Assembly: GCA_002778785.1 (NCBI GenBank)
Contig: PEZS01000006.1
Span: 780-56,640, forward strand
DNA: 55,861 nucleotides
Direction: 5' to 3'
Source of the DNA: Bdellovibrionales bacterium CG10_big_fil_rev_8_21_14_0_10_45_34
GTDB taxonomy: Bacteria; Bdellovibrionota; Bdellovibrionia; Bdellovibrionales; 1-14-0-10-45-34
The position numbers and the translations under genes are program-made. The notes under the pieces are model-generated. The model worked only from the letters and a program-made list of their open reading frames with translations. It was not told where the DNA came from and ran no database searches. This document shows positions 27,700-35,559 of the stretch, one piece after another (positions within the stretch are counted from its first letter, which is position 1; each line of letters starts with the position of its first letter).

Positions 27700-29289
27700 A
27701 TGTCGTCTCTCATACTTGTCAGCATGCGGCCCTCTGGCACACGGGTCGCCGTCATTGAAAACGACGTCCTTACAGACTTTATGATGGAGTCGAGCCATAA
27801 AAGAGGCTACGCGGGCTCTGTTTACAAGGGCAAGGTTCTGAGGATTTTACCGGGTATGCAGGCTGCTTTTGTCGACATAGGCCTTGAGCGAGCGGCGTTT
27901 CTGTATGTCGGAGATGTCATTGATCAGTCCGCAGAGGACGCTTCTATTTTTTTAGAGGCTGATGGCGGTCCGCCTGAGCCCACAGGCGGCGAAATGGTCA
28001 ACGTCGAATCGAAAAGGGATACAGAAAAGCCCCGTGCTCAGATACAGGATTTATTAACAGAGGGCCAATTTGTTTTAGTACAAGTGGCCAAAGACCCGCT
28101 TGGAACAAAGGGCGCAAGGGTCACCACGCATTTGTCTCTTCCGGGGCGTCATGTTGTTTTCATGCCGTCGGTGAGTCATTTGGGAATATCTCGAAGAATT
28201 GAAGACGAAGCAGAACGTGATCGGCTTCGTGATATCCTAGAAAGACACAAGCCCACTGAGGGCGGCATCATAGTTCGCACAGCTGGCGAGCAAGCTCCTG
28301 AAGAAGCTATCAAAGCCGATATAGAGTATTTGAGTATTCTCTACAGTGAAATTCAGAAGGAATTTAAGAGACGCAGAAACGTCGGGCTCGTTCATACAGA
28401 ATTAGATGTAGAGCTGAGAGCGATCCGTGACTTTTTGACTGAAGATGTAGAAGAAATTCTTGTCGACGACTACAAAGCCTATAAAAGAGCCGCGAAGTTT
28501 ACAGCCCAGTTTATGCCAAGGCTCAAAAACCGCGTGAAACACCATAAGAGTGAGGCTCCTCTATTTGATCTATACAATGTTGATTTAGAAGTGAGCCGGT
28601 CTTTGGGTAGAAAAGTTTGGCTCAAATCGGGTGGGTACATCATTATTGATGAGGCCGAGGCCCTTGTAGTTATTGATGTGAACACCGGGAGCTATGTCGG
28701 GAAGAAAGACCTTGAAGAGACGATTCTAAAAACCAACCTAGAGGCCGTAAAAGAAATTGCCCACCAGCTGAGAATCAGAAACTGCGGCGGCATTATAATC
28801 ATCGACTTTATTGATATGGAGAGGGTGGGCAACCGCGAAAAGGTCATGGAGGCGCTTAAAGACGAGCTTAAAAAGGATCGGGCTCGAACGACGCTTTCTG
28901 AGATGTCCTCGCTCGGGCTAGTAGAGATGACCCGCAAGCGGATTCGGCCCAGCTTGGTCAAAAGTCTCTGTGAGCCCTGCTTCTACTGCGAAGGCCGGGG
29001 ATATGTAAAATCCAAAGCCACGATCTCTCAGGAGGTCTTTTTTGCCGTCGAGAGAGAAATGGGCAAGAAAGTACGTAGGAACTCGGCCACTAGGATCAGC
29101 TGCCATCCCGAGCTGGCCGCATGGATTTTTGATGAGGAGAGCGAAACCCTCGAATTTATGGAAAAACGCTACGGCGTGACCCTCCAGTTTGTGACGTCAA
29201 ACGAATTTCATATAGAAGAGTACGAGATTTCTTCTTTGGCCATCGGGGAGCCAGCCGATCCCCCATCAGGGACTTCATACGATTCTTGA
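27700..29289 (+). CDS. Ribonuclease E/G family endoribonuclease
   Basis: Single-strand RNA endonuclease for mRNA decay and rRNA processing. The ATG at 27700 has AGGA at 7-nt spacing. A longer frame from 27580 would place 40 residues of low family character first and is rejected. The 529-residue product has the S1 domain (VYKGKVLRILPGMQAAFVDIGLERAAFLYVGD), a linker insertion of about 35 mostly acidic residues, the RNase H-like and catalytic DNase I-like domain (EALVVIDVNTGSYVGKK with the catalytic Asp, then GGIIIIDFIDME) and a Zn-link region (LCEPCFYCEGRG). There is no long C-terminal scaffold, so it is RNase G-like. rplU follows closely. Confidence 0.92.
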   Translation: MSSLILVSMRPSGTRVAVIENDVLTDFMMESSHKRGYAGSVYKGKVLRILPGMQAAFVDIGLERAAFLYVGDVIDQSAEDASIFLEADGGPPEPTGGEMVNVESKRDTEKPRAQIQDLLTEGQFVLVQVAKDPLGTKGARVTTHLSLPGRHVVFMPSVSHLGISRRIEDEAERDRLRDILERHKPTEGGIIVRTAGEQAPEEAIKADIEYLSILYSEIQKEFKRRRNVGLVHTELDVELRAIRDFLTEDVEEILVDDYKAYKRAAKFTAQFMPRLKNRVKHHKSEAPLFDLYNVDLEVSRSLGRKVWLKSGGYIIIDEAEALVVIDVNTGSYVGKKDLEETILKTNLEAVKEIAHQLRIRNCGGIIIIDFIDMERVGNREKVMEALKDELKKDRARTTLSEMSSLGLVEMTRKRIRPSLVKSLCEPCFYCEGRGYVKSKATISQEVFFAVEREMGKKVRRNSATRISCHPELAAWIFDEESETLEFMEKRYGVTLQFVTSNEFHIEEYEISSLAIGEPADPPSGTSYDS

Positions 29290-29314
29290 CAGCGCGCCGC
29301 TCTCATGGCACTAA
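29286..29314 (+). promoter_or_regulatory. Possible promoter for rplU-rpmA-obg
   Basis: TTGACA at 29286-29291 overlaps the stop codon of the RNase gene. A weak -10 (CACTAA or ACTAAT) lies 17 to 18 bp later, leaving a leader of about 30 nt to rplU with GGAGG near the start. The -35 match is perfect; the -10 is poor. Confidence 0.3.
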
Positions 29315-29346
29315 TTCCGACTCGCAAGGAAGTTTGAGGAGGTCCC

Positions 29347-29865
29347 ATGTACGCAGTCATTCGCACCGGTGGTAAACAATACCGCGTTGAACCGGGCGTG
29401 ACCATTCGGGTTGAAAAGCTAGATAAAGAGATTGGGACAGAGTTTGATCTCAGTGAAGTCTTGCTTATTGGCGGAGATAAAATTCACGTCGGCACACCGC
29501 TCGTAGAAAAAGCGAAGGTAACCGTCGTAGTAACTCGTCAAGCAAAAGGACCCAAGGTTCTTATTTATAAAAAGAAGCGCCGTAAAGGTTACGAAAAGTT
29601 AACTGGTCATAGGCAACTTTATACCGAGCTGTTTGTCGCTGGAATTAGCGGACCTGATGGTCAGCATATAAAGGCAGAAGCTAAGCCGGTCATTGTAGAT
29701 CCAGTTAAAAAAGCAGAGAGGCTTGCTAAGGCTGAAAACAAGCCAAAAAAGAAAAAAGTAGCAAAAAAAGTTGCCGCGGCTCCAAAGAAAAAGAAAGTTG
29801 CTAAGAAGGCAACGTCTAAAGCTGGTGCCAAAAAGAAGACAAAGAAAAAGGCGAGCAAGAAGTAA
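29347..29865 (+). CDS. rplU: 50S ribosomal protein L21 with long lysine-rich C-terminal extension
   Basis: The first ~100 residues are a complete L21: MYAVIRTGGKQYRVEPG, VLLIGGD, then KVLIYKKKRRKGYEKLTGHRQLYTEL. Typical bacterial L21 stops near residue 103. Here about 70 more residues follow, composed mainly of Lys and Ala with Val, Thr and Ser, in patterns such as KKKKVAKK repeated twice, resembling a histone H1-like tail. GAGGAGGT precedes the ATG. It heads the conserved order rplU-rpmA-obg. The tail is in frame without a break, so it is not a readthrough artefact. Confidence 0.95.
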   Translation: MYAVIRTGGKQYRVEPGVTIRVEKLDKEIGTEFDLSEVLLIGGDKIHVGTPLVEKAKVTVVVTRQAKGPKVLIYKKKRRKGYEKLTGHRQLYTELFVAGISGPDGQHIKAEAKPVIVDPVKKAERLAKAENKPKKKKVAKKVAAAPKKKKVAKKATSKAGAKKKTKKKASKK

Positions 29866-29903
29866 TTTTTTAAGTTAGCATTGGAGCTCTTAAGGAGAGT
29901 AAC

Positions 29904-30164
29904 ATGGCATCGAAAAAAGCTGGTGGTAGTACAAGAAACGGACGAGACAGTCGCGGTCAAAGATTGGGTGTAAAGGCTTTTGGTGGTCAGTTCATCTCTG
30001 CAGGTTCTATCATTGTTCGTCAGCGTGGAACTCAGTTTTACCCAGGTAATAACGTAGGTCTCGGTAGAGATTTCACGATTTTCGCGCTTCAAGATGGTCA
30101 TGTGAAGTTTGAACGGATTACTAAACAGAAAATGCGTATTAGCGTATATCCGAAGTCAGCCTAG
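29904..30164 (+). CDS. rpmA: 50S ribosomal protein L27
   Basis: An 86-residue protein with the L27 hallmarks [28 protein letters not shown] and [27 protein letters not shown]. Its N-terminus follows the direct type (no Firmicute-style cleaved leader). AAGGAGAG precedes the ATG. It lies 38 bp after rplU and 137 bp before obg. Confidence 0.97.
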   Translation: MASKKAGGSTRNGRDSRGQRLGVKAFGGQFISAGSIIVRQRGTQFYPGNNVGLGRDFTIFALQDGHVKFERITKQKMRISVYPKSA

Positions 30165-30301
30165 AGCTAATATCAATAAAATAAATAGTGATGTGTTGCC
30201 AGAGCTGTCGCAGTTCAACAGTTACGACAGTTTCAAAGCATTATCAGCATTTCTCGTATCAAATGGACTCAAGCAATCGTCCAAAATAATGTTGGTCTAG
30301 A

Positions 30302-31327
30302 ATGAAGTTCGTCGATGAAATCGATATTGAAGTGTGTTCTGGCTCGGGTGGGCCTGGGGCGATCAGCTTTCATCGTGAAAAGTTTGTGCCTCGCGGGGGA
30401 CCAGACGGTGGTGCTGGCGGCAAAGGTGGGGATCTCATTTTTGCGGTGTCTGATCACCTCAATACGTTGTTTCCGTTTAGATCAAACAAAAAGTACGCGG
30501 CGAAAAACGGTGATCCAGGAGCTGGCCAAAATCGCACGGGGCATGACGGAGAAGATCTTGTGCTAAATGTTCCGAAAGGAACAATCATTCGAGATGAATT
30601 TGGCGAAATAATCGCCGACCTCAATGAATCTGAAGCAAGATTCGTCTACTTAAAGGGCGGAAGAGGTGGGCAAGGAAATCTCTTCTATAAAACAAGTGTT
30701 AATCAAGCTCCGAATCGCGCACAACCAGGCGAGAGCGGTGAATGTAAGCGCGTTCATCTAGAGCTCAAACTACTAGCGGACGTCGGGATATTGGGCTTCC
30801 CCAACGCAGGTAAAAGCACTTTGATTTCACGAGTGTCCTCGGCTAGGCCAAAGATCGCAGATTATCCGTTCACAACCTTGACCCCAAATCTGGGGGTGGT
30901 TCATTTTGGTGGCGAGCAGACTCTTGTAGTTGCGGACATTCCAGGGTTGGTGCCCGGAGCCCACAAAGGGGTCGGCCTTGGTCTGAAGTTTCTCAAGCAT
31001 ATCGAGCGCACAGCATTTTTTATTCACTTGATTGATGTCAGCATGATGAGCGCCCGCGACCCGATGGAAGATTACGATAGCATTCAGATGGAGCTAAAAG
31101 GATATGACCAGCAATTTGCTGACTCTGAACTTGGACCCCCTTTGATGGATCGCTTCCAGCTGGTTGTGCTCAACAAAGCTGACTTATTAAACTCAGACGA
31201 ACTCTTTGAAGTAACGCGAAGGTTTGAGTCTCGGGGGCTTCGAGTGATTGCCATTTCCGCGGCAACAGGGTACGGGTTAAAGGAATTGCTGGACGCGATG
31301 AGGAGACAACAGTTTGCAGGAAATTAA
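30302..31327 (+). CDS. obg: Obg/CgtA GTPase
   Basis: Ribosome-assembly and stress-linked GTPase. The N-terminal Obg fold (residues 1 to ~158) has the glycine-rich turns PRGGPDGGAGGKGGD and LKGGRGGQGN. The G domain has GFPNAGKST (165-173), the switch I region DYPFTTLTPNLG, DIPG and NKAD, and a final SAATGYG. There is no C-terminal TGS-like or OCT extension. No clear ribosome binding site is seen before the ATG, so translation may be coupled or weak. The gene overlaps the next by 14 nt. Confidence 0.95.
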   Translation: MKFVDEIDIEVCSGSGGPGAISFHREKFVPRGGPDGGAGGKGGDLIFAVSDHLNTLFPFRSNKKYAAKNGDPGAGQNRTGHDGEDLVLNVPKGTIIRDEFGEIIADLNESEARFVYLKGGRGGQGNLFYKTSVNQAPNRAQPGESGECKRVHLELKLLADVGILGFPNAGKSTLISRVSSARPKIADYPFTTLTPNLGVVHFGGEQTLVVADIPGLVPGAHKGVGLGLKFLKHIERTAFFIHLIDVSMMSARDPMEDYDSIQMELKGYDQQFADSELGPPLMDRFQLVVLNKADLLNSDELFEVTRRFESRGLRVIAISAATGYGLKELLDAMRRQQFAGN

Positions 31328-32348
31328 GAGACTTGGAGTCTTTGGTGGAAGTTTTAACCCATTTCATCGTGGGCACCTGAATTCAATTTTGACCGCTTTA
31401 GAAAAGCTACAACTCGACAAAATTTTGGTCGTACCCGCATTTCAAAGTCCCGATAAGCCATTGATTGAAGGGCCAACTCCCGAGCAACGATTTGAAATGG
31501 CGAGACTCGGCATACAGGGGCAAGACCCCCGAGTCGAAGTCAGCGACGTCGAAATCAGCAGAGGTGGGGTGAGTTACACCGTCGATACAATCGACCAATT
31601 AAAAAAGCAGTTTGCGGGTGCGGAGATTTTTTTGATTATCGGCACGGACAATTTTGAAACTTTTGACCGCTGGAAGAACTTTGAGCGCATTTTGCAAAAC
31701 GCTAATTTGATTGTAACCACCAGACCAGGATACGTCTTGCCAAGTACGCAAGATGAAATCCCTGATGGGGTGGATAAAATGATAGAAGAGTTTGGCCCAA
31801 GAGAAATTCTTCTTAGCTCTGCAAAGGTTATTCGTTTCTTGCCGCTTAAAGATGTTGAAGCATCAGCGTCTGAAATACGAAGAGGTATGCGACTTGGTAG
31901 AAACGTGTCGGGTCTTCTAGCTTTTGAAGTTGAGAAGTACATCGTCGACAGCAAACTTTACGCAGGGATTGAAAAAAAGATTTCTGATTTTTCTAAGCTC
32001 ACTCAGATTTGTGCTGCGAGAATAGAAGAAAAGAAGGGATTTGCAATTCGAGCATTTGATCTTGAAGGCATAGAGAGTATTTCGGACTACGCGATCGTTT
32101 CTTCAGGAACGAGCACTCGTCATGCCGCTTCTCTTGCTGAAGATCTCATGATGTTCATCAAAAAAGAGTATGGCGTGCACCCTCTGGGGATAGAGGGATT
32201 GCAAGAAGGGCGCTGGATTGTTTTAGATTACGGAGCTTTAATCGTTCACTTTTTTTACGACTACGTTCGCGCGGAATATAGAATCGAAGAACTTTGGAGA
32301 GCTGCAAAAGAAATCCCCCTTCAACTCGCGAAAACCGCGGTTAATTAA
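31314..32348 (+). CDS. Fusion of nicotinate-nucleotide adenylyltransferase (NadD) and ribosome silencing factor (RsfS)
   Basis: A 344-residue two-domain protein. Residues 1 to about 206 are NadD: LGVFGGSFNPFHRGHL (nucleotidyltransferase HxGH motif), IIGTDNFETFDRW, and a C-terminal DVEASASEIRRG where the family usually has ISSTxIR. Residues about 221 to 334 are RsfS: SDYAIVSSGTSTRHAASLAEDL, GIEGLQEGRWIVLDYGALIVHFF and EYRIEELW. The two genes are commonly neighbours in bacteria, so a simple fusion is plausible. The TTG start overlaps the obg end and has AGGAG 8 nt upstream. NadD makes deamido-NAD; RsfS binds L14 and blocks subunit joining. Both domains look intact. Confidence 0.93.
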   Translation: MQEIKRLGVFGGSFNPFHRGHLNSILTALEKLQLDKILVVPAFQSPDKPLIEGPTPEQRFEMARLGIQGQDPRVEVSDVEISRGGVSYTVDTIDQLKKQFAGAEIFLIIGTDNFETFDRWKNFERILQNANLIVTTRPGYVLPSTQDEIPDGVDKMIEEFGPREILLSSAKVIRFLPLKDVEASASEIRRGMRLGRNVSGLLAFEVEKYIVDSKLYAGIEKKISDFSKLTQICAARIEEKKGFAIRAFDLEGIESISDYAIVSSGTSTRHAASLAEDLMMFIKKEYGVHPLGIEGLQEGRWIVLDYGALIVHFFYDYVRAEYRIEELWRAAKEIPLQLAKTAVN

Positions 32349-32503
32349 AGAGTACCGCTTTAGGTTGGGTTCAAAAGCACACATTAGAGAGGTGTTGAAG
32401 CATGGAAGTATCACTTCCAAATTCTGTGACCCAGCCTGGTCTACGCGCGTGAAATAGTTTTGCTTATCTTTATCTAAGCCCACTTCAAAAACCAGGAGTT
32501 TAG

Positions 32504-32968
32504 ATGATACGCATTTTGTACATAACATCAGGAGCAAACAAGTCGGCAGATGGGCTCGCACAAGAATTCACTAAGCGGGCTGGGGCGTGGCATAAGTTAG
32601 AGCTCGTTGAGTTAAAGGTCAAATTGTCCAATGGTCTGAGTGCTGAAGAGAGAAAACAAAAAGAGACCCATGCGATCATCGAGAAGCTGAGCCCCCGCGC
32701 TTTCAAAGTTGTTCTCGATGAAAAAGGTAAATCTGTTGATACTAATCGGTTCGCTCAGCTTATTGAGGTCGCTTTCAAAGACTTCGGCAGTGTAGATTTT
32801 TGTATTGGAGGAGCCTATGGCTGGGACCAAAATCAACTGAAGGCATTTCATCAAACGCTTCGACTCTCAGATTTAACGATGAATCATTGGCTGGCTAAGC
32901 TAGTATTATGTGAGCAAATTTACCGGGCCCTTTCTATTTTGAACAATCACCCTTATCACAATGTCTAA
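32504..32968 (+). CDS. rlmH: 23S rRNA (pseudouridine1915-N3)-methyltransferase
   Basis: A SPOUT-class methyltransferase acting on helix 69 of 23S rRNA. The 154-residue sequence has the C-terminal knot motifs VDFCIGGAYGWDQ and LSDLTMNHWLAKLVLCEQIYRALSILNNHPYHN, the latter diagnostic for RlmH. AGGAG precedes the ATG. It follows the NadD-RsfS fusion after 155 bp, a very common gene order. Confidence 0.94.
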   Translation: MIRILYITSGANKSADGLAQEFTKRAGAWHKLELVELKVKLSNGLSAEERKQKETHAIIEKLSPRAFKVVLDEKGKSVDTNRFAQLIEVAFKDFGSVDFCIGGAYGWDQNQLKAFHQTLRLSDLTMNHWLAKLVLCEQIYRALSILNNHPYHNV

Positions 32969-32970
32969 AT

Positions 32971-33019
32971 ACTAGGTGCGAGGCAATTTAACTCTTTCAC
33001 AGCTCCTAAAACTAGGTGC
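32971..33019. repeat. Short direct repeat after rlmH
   Basis: ACTAGGTGC occurs at 32971-32979 and again at 33011-33019, 40 bp apart, in the gap between rlmH and comF. The rest of this ~200-bp gap shows nothing I can name. The core ACTAGGT is also the core of the repeat in front of the XRE gene at 52676, which may be chance. Confidence 0.3.
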
Positions 33020-33169
33020 CATGGTTGAACGAAATACCGCGCCGTTGTTTTAGAAGAGATTTTCAGATTTCTAACGATCTTTTTACAGATGGAAGGCGAA
33101 CTAGGATAGAGAGAGCACCTATACGGAGTTCGGACCTACACATTTACTTTTTGCGAAAGAGCCTCCTGT

Positions 33170-33994
33170 TTGCGTGCCTGGCGAGAGCTTTTCATAGGCG
33201 TAGAATTGCAGCGCCAAACACCAATGGCGTCAAATTTTTCCGAAATTTTTAGTGTCGTAGCATCTTACGATGTGCACCAGTGCCCTCGCTGCTTAAGCAT
33301 TGTTAGCAGCAAAGCACCCGAACCATTTTGTAAAGCTTGCTGGAATTGGGCAATGACGGAGATCTCGATTAAGAGCCTTTTTTTGTCAAACCAACTACGA
33401 GTTTGGAATGCCATGGCATCTTCGCCTCAGAAATATCAGGAACTGTTCGACCCCCTACTTGTTGTCAAAGCTCTTAAGGGGAGCTCGTCCCGCCGGGGAT
33501 GGTTAGAAATGGCAAAAAAGTACGCCCTCGATGAGTCTTTTATATCTTGGGTAAAGCGGCTAGCGGTACAAACCCCAAATGATCTCTTTCTGGTTCCGGT
33601 ACCTGGCTCATCTACTTACCTGCGAAATCACGCAAGGACGTTTGCAGAGTCACTCTCAACGTTGCTGGGTTTGCCGGTGTGCGATCTGCTTTGTAGTGCA
33701 AACCAAAGACAGTCTCAGAAAACTCAGTCTCGCACGGAGAGATCAAAAAAGGTTTACCTCTTAAAGGTTCGAACAAAACCACTGCGAAGCAGACACTACC
33801 AATACTCTTGCTCCCGATGGCCTCCTGCTACCGGCGACGGCCAACACAAGGAGAGTGTGCCCAAATTCCTTATCGTGGACGATCTAATGACCTCTGGGGC
33901 CACTCTAAAGGCGGCAACTCACACTTTGCTCGAACTCGGAGATGTCAAAGGCGCGATAGTCCTTGCTTGCCGGGAGCGCAACAAGTTGCTATAA
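33170..33994 (+). CDS. ComF-family phosphoribosyltransferase-like protein
   Basis: A competence-protein-F-like protein of about 274 residues. The N-terminal zinc-finger pair is CPRC and CKAC (residues about 40 to 60). The type I phosphoribosyltransferase domain ends with the PRPP loop FLIVDDLMTSGATLKAA. The middle has VKALKGSSSRRG and the LVPVPGS motif expected for ComF. The long frame opens with TTG at 33170; an ATG at 33224 would still keep both Cys pairs, and neither has a strong ribosome binding site. ComF proteins take part in DNA uptake or DNA transactions; PilT is also encoded here. Confidence 0.85.
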   Translation: MRAWRELFIGVELQRQTPMASNFSEIFSVVASYDVHQCPRCLSIVSSKAPEPFCKACWNWAMTEISIKSLFLSNQLRVWNAMASSPQKYQELFDPLLVVKALKGSSSRRGWLEMAKKYALDESFISWVKRLAVQTPNDLFLVPVPGSSTYLRNHARTFAESLSTLLGLPVCDLLCSANQRQSQKTQSRTERSKKVYLLKVRTKPLRSRHYQYSCSRWPPATGDGQHKESVPKFLIVDDLMTSGATLKAATHTLLELGDVKGAIVLACRERNKLL

Positions 33995-34169
33995 CGCGTC
34001 ATTGATGCGCGAGCAAGACTTTAGCTCTTCATAGGAATGGTAAAGCCAAGCTGGGCGCTGATTATCTGAGTTAATGGAGTTTTAAAAATCTAAACACGCG
34101 CTGAGGCTTGCTCATAAAAATCTTGGAGCAAGTAAATGGCCGGGAGCCTTTTGAGTTCAGGAGTATTGC

Positions 34170-34931
34170 ATGCGATCCACGTGGCAACACGACGATTTTG
34201 TATCGTACAAACTAGGGCGACTTTTTGAATTTTCGTCTCGTGGTTTGATTTACAATATCACTCTTGTCTCTTTGCTCATTACAGTCACCAGCTTACTGCT
34301 TTTTGCACCTCATATGGCATTTGCCAAAGATACCAGCGCCGCCGAGGCGCTGAGGGCTGTTGAGAACAAATACCAAACCGCGATGTCGGTAAAGATGGAT
34401 GTGAAGAAAACCCTCAGGCTCTCGGTTCTGGATAAAACAAAAGAATCCCACGGAGAAATGACTCTTCAATCGCCGGGCCATATGCGGCTAGAGCTAAAAG
34501 AGCCCGACAATAGCTTGCTTGTAGTTAATCCAAAGTCTGTTTGGCTTGTTCATCACCCGCTTGACGACGACTTTGATGACAAAGTTCGCGTGACGGTGTC
34601 GAAGGAGCCGCTGAAATCACAGCCTCAAATGCTGGTTGTTTTTTTGATGGGCTCCGGAAGTTTGTTAGATACTTTCACCATCAAAAACGAAGCCACGTGG
34701 AAGCCGGGCGGCGAGCCGATTGAATTAGAGCCGAAAAAGAAAACTGAGTCGGAGATTTCGAAGGCTAGCCTAATTATTGAAGCCGGAGAAATCAAAAAAC
34801 TAAGCTACTTTGATCACCTTGATAACGAAACTGTTCTGGAGTTTTCAAAAACCAAATTCGGAGAAAAAATTAAAAAAACACTCTTTGAATACAAGCCACC
34901 GAAAGATGCTGTTGTCACAAGAGTTGATTGA
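34170..34931 (+). CDS. LolA-like outer-membrane lipoprotein carrier
   Basis: A periplasmic chaperone-like protein of 253 residues. The hydrophobic signal segment lies at about residues 29 to 51 after an unusually long polar leader. The mature domain follows the LolA pattern: alternating beta strands starting AVENKYQTAMSVKMDVKKTLR, GEMTLQSPGHMRLEL, LLVVNPKSVWLVHHP and a C-terminal ETVLEFSKTKFGEKIKKTLFEYKPPKDAVVTRV. AGGAG with 7-nt spacing supports the ATG at 34170. It heads the set LolA-like, YajQ, RimO. It could also be a LolA-family paralogue with another cargo. Confidence 0.82.
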   Translation: MRSTWQHDDFVSYKLGRLFEFSSRGLIYNITLVSLLITVTSLLLFAPHMAFAKDTSAAEALRAVENKYQTAMSVKMDVKKTLRLSVLDKTKESHGEMTLQSPGHMRLELKEPDNSLLVVNPKSVWLVHHPLDDDFDDKVRVTVSKEPLKSQPQMLVVFLMGSGSLLDTFTIKNEATWKPGGEPIELEPKKKTESEISKASLIIEAGEIKKLSYFDHLDNETVLEFSKTKFGEKIKKTLFEYKPPKDAVVTRVD

Positions 34932-35026
34932 GCCGGCCCACGAGCAAACGCCAGATTGTTGTAGGGGTACGGGGTTGGTTTTGAAGTGAGGTTTGGAGTC
35001 ACCAAACAAAGAGAGGAGAATAAGAA

Positions 35027-35512
35027 ATGCCAAGTTTTGATATAGTTTCAGAGATCGATCTACAAGAAGCAGACAACGCCGTTCAGCAGGCGCGAAAAGA
35101 GATCGGGGGACGCTACGACTTTCGCGGAAGCAAATCTGAAATACATTGGGACAAAAAAATCATCACAATTTTGGCGGACGACGATTACAAACTCGGGGCT
35201 ATGAAAGATATTCTGCAGAGCAAATTTCATAAACGCGGGATCGATATCCGCGTCCTGAAGTTTTCGGAGCCTGAGCCCGCATCAGGCATGATGAAACGTC
35301 AAAAAGTCGATTTGATTATTGGCATCGAGAGCGAGACTGCAAAAAAAATTACTAAATCTATCAGGGATTCTAAACTAAAAGTGCAGTCACAAATTATGGA
35401 CGACAAGGTGCGGGTAACATCAAAAAGCATTGATGAATTGCAAACGTGTATCCAGTTTGTAAAGGATCAAGATTTCACTGTGGCTCTACAGTACACGAAT
35501 ATGCGGAGCTAA
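35027..35512 (+). CDS. yajQ: YajQ-family nucleotide-binding protein
   Basis: A 161-residue protein of the YajQ (DUF520) family: MPSFDIVSEIDLQEADNAVQQARKEI, GGRYDFRGSKSEI, LKAMKD-like segment GAMKDILQSKF, and the C-terminal QSQIMDDKVRVTSKSIDELQ and FVKDQDFTVALQYTNMR. Some members bind cyclic di-GMP and act with transcription factors. GAGAGGAGA precedes the ATG. It sits 48 bp before rimO. Confidence 0.95.
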   Translation: MPSFDIVSEIDLQEADNAVQQARKEIGGRYDFRGSKSEIHWDKKIITILADDDYKLGAMKDILQSKFHKRGIDIRVLKFSEPEPASGMMKRQKVDLIIGIESETAKKITKSIRDSKLKVQSQIMDDKVRVTSKSIDELQTCIQFVKDQDFTVALQYTNMRS

Positions 35513-35559
35513 AGAGTGCAGCCAATCTAGAACATACTAAGAAATGAGAATAAACACAT

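Noticed and set aside
29661-30101. Long minus-strand frame over rplU and rpmA
   Set aside because: It is the antisense of lysine codons in the L21 tail, giving a Phe/Leu-rich product with no ribosome binding site.
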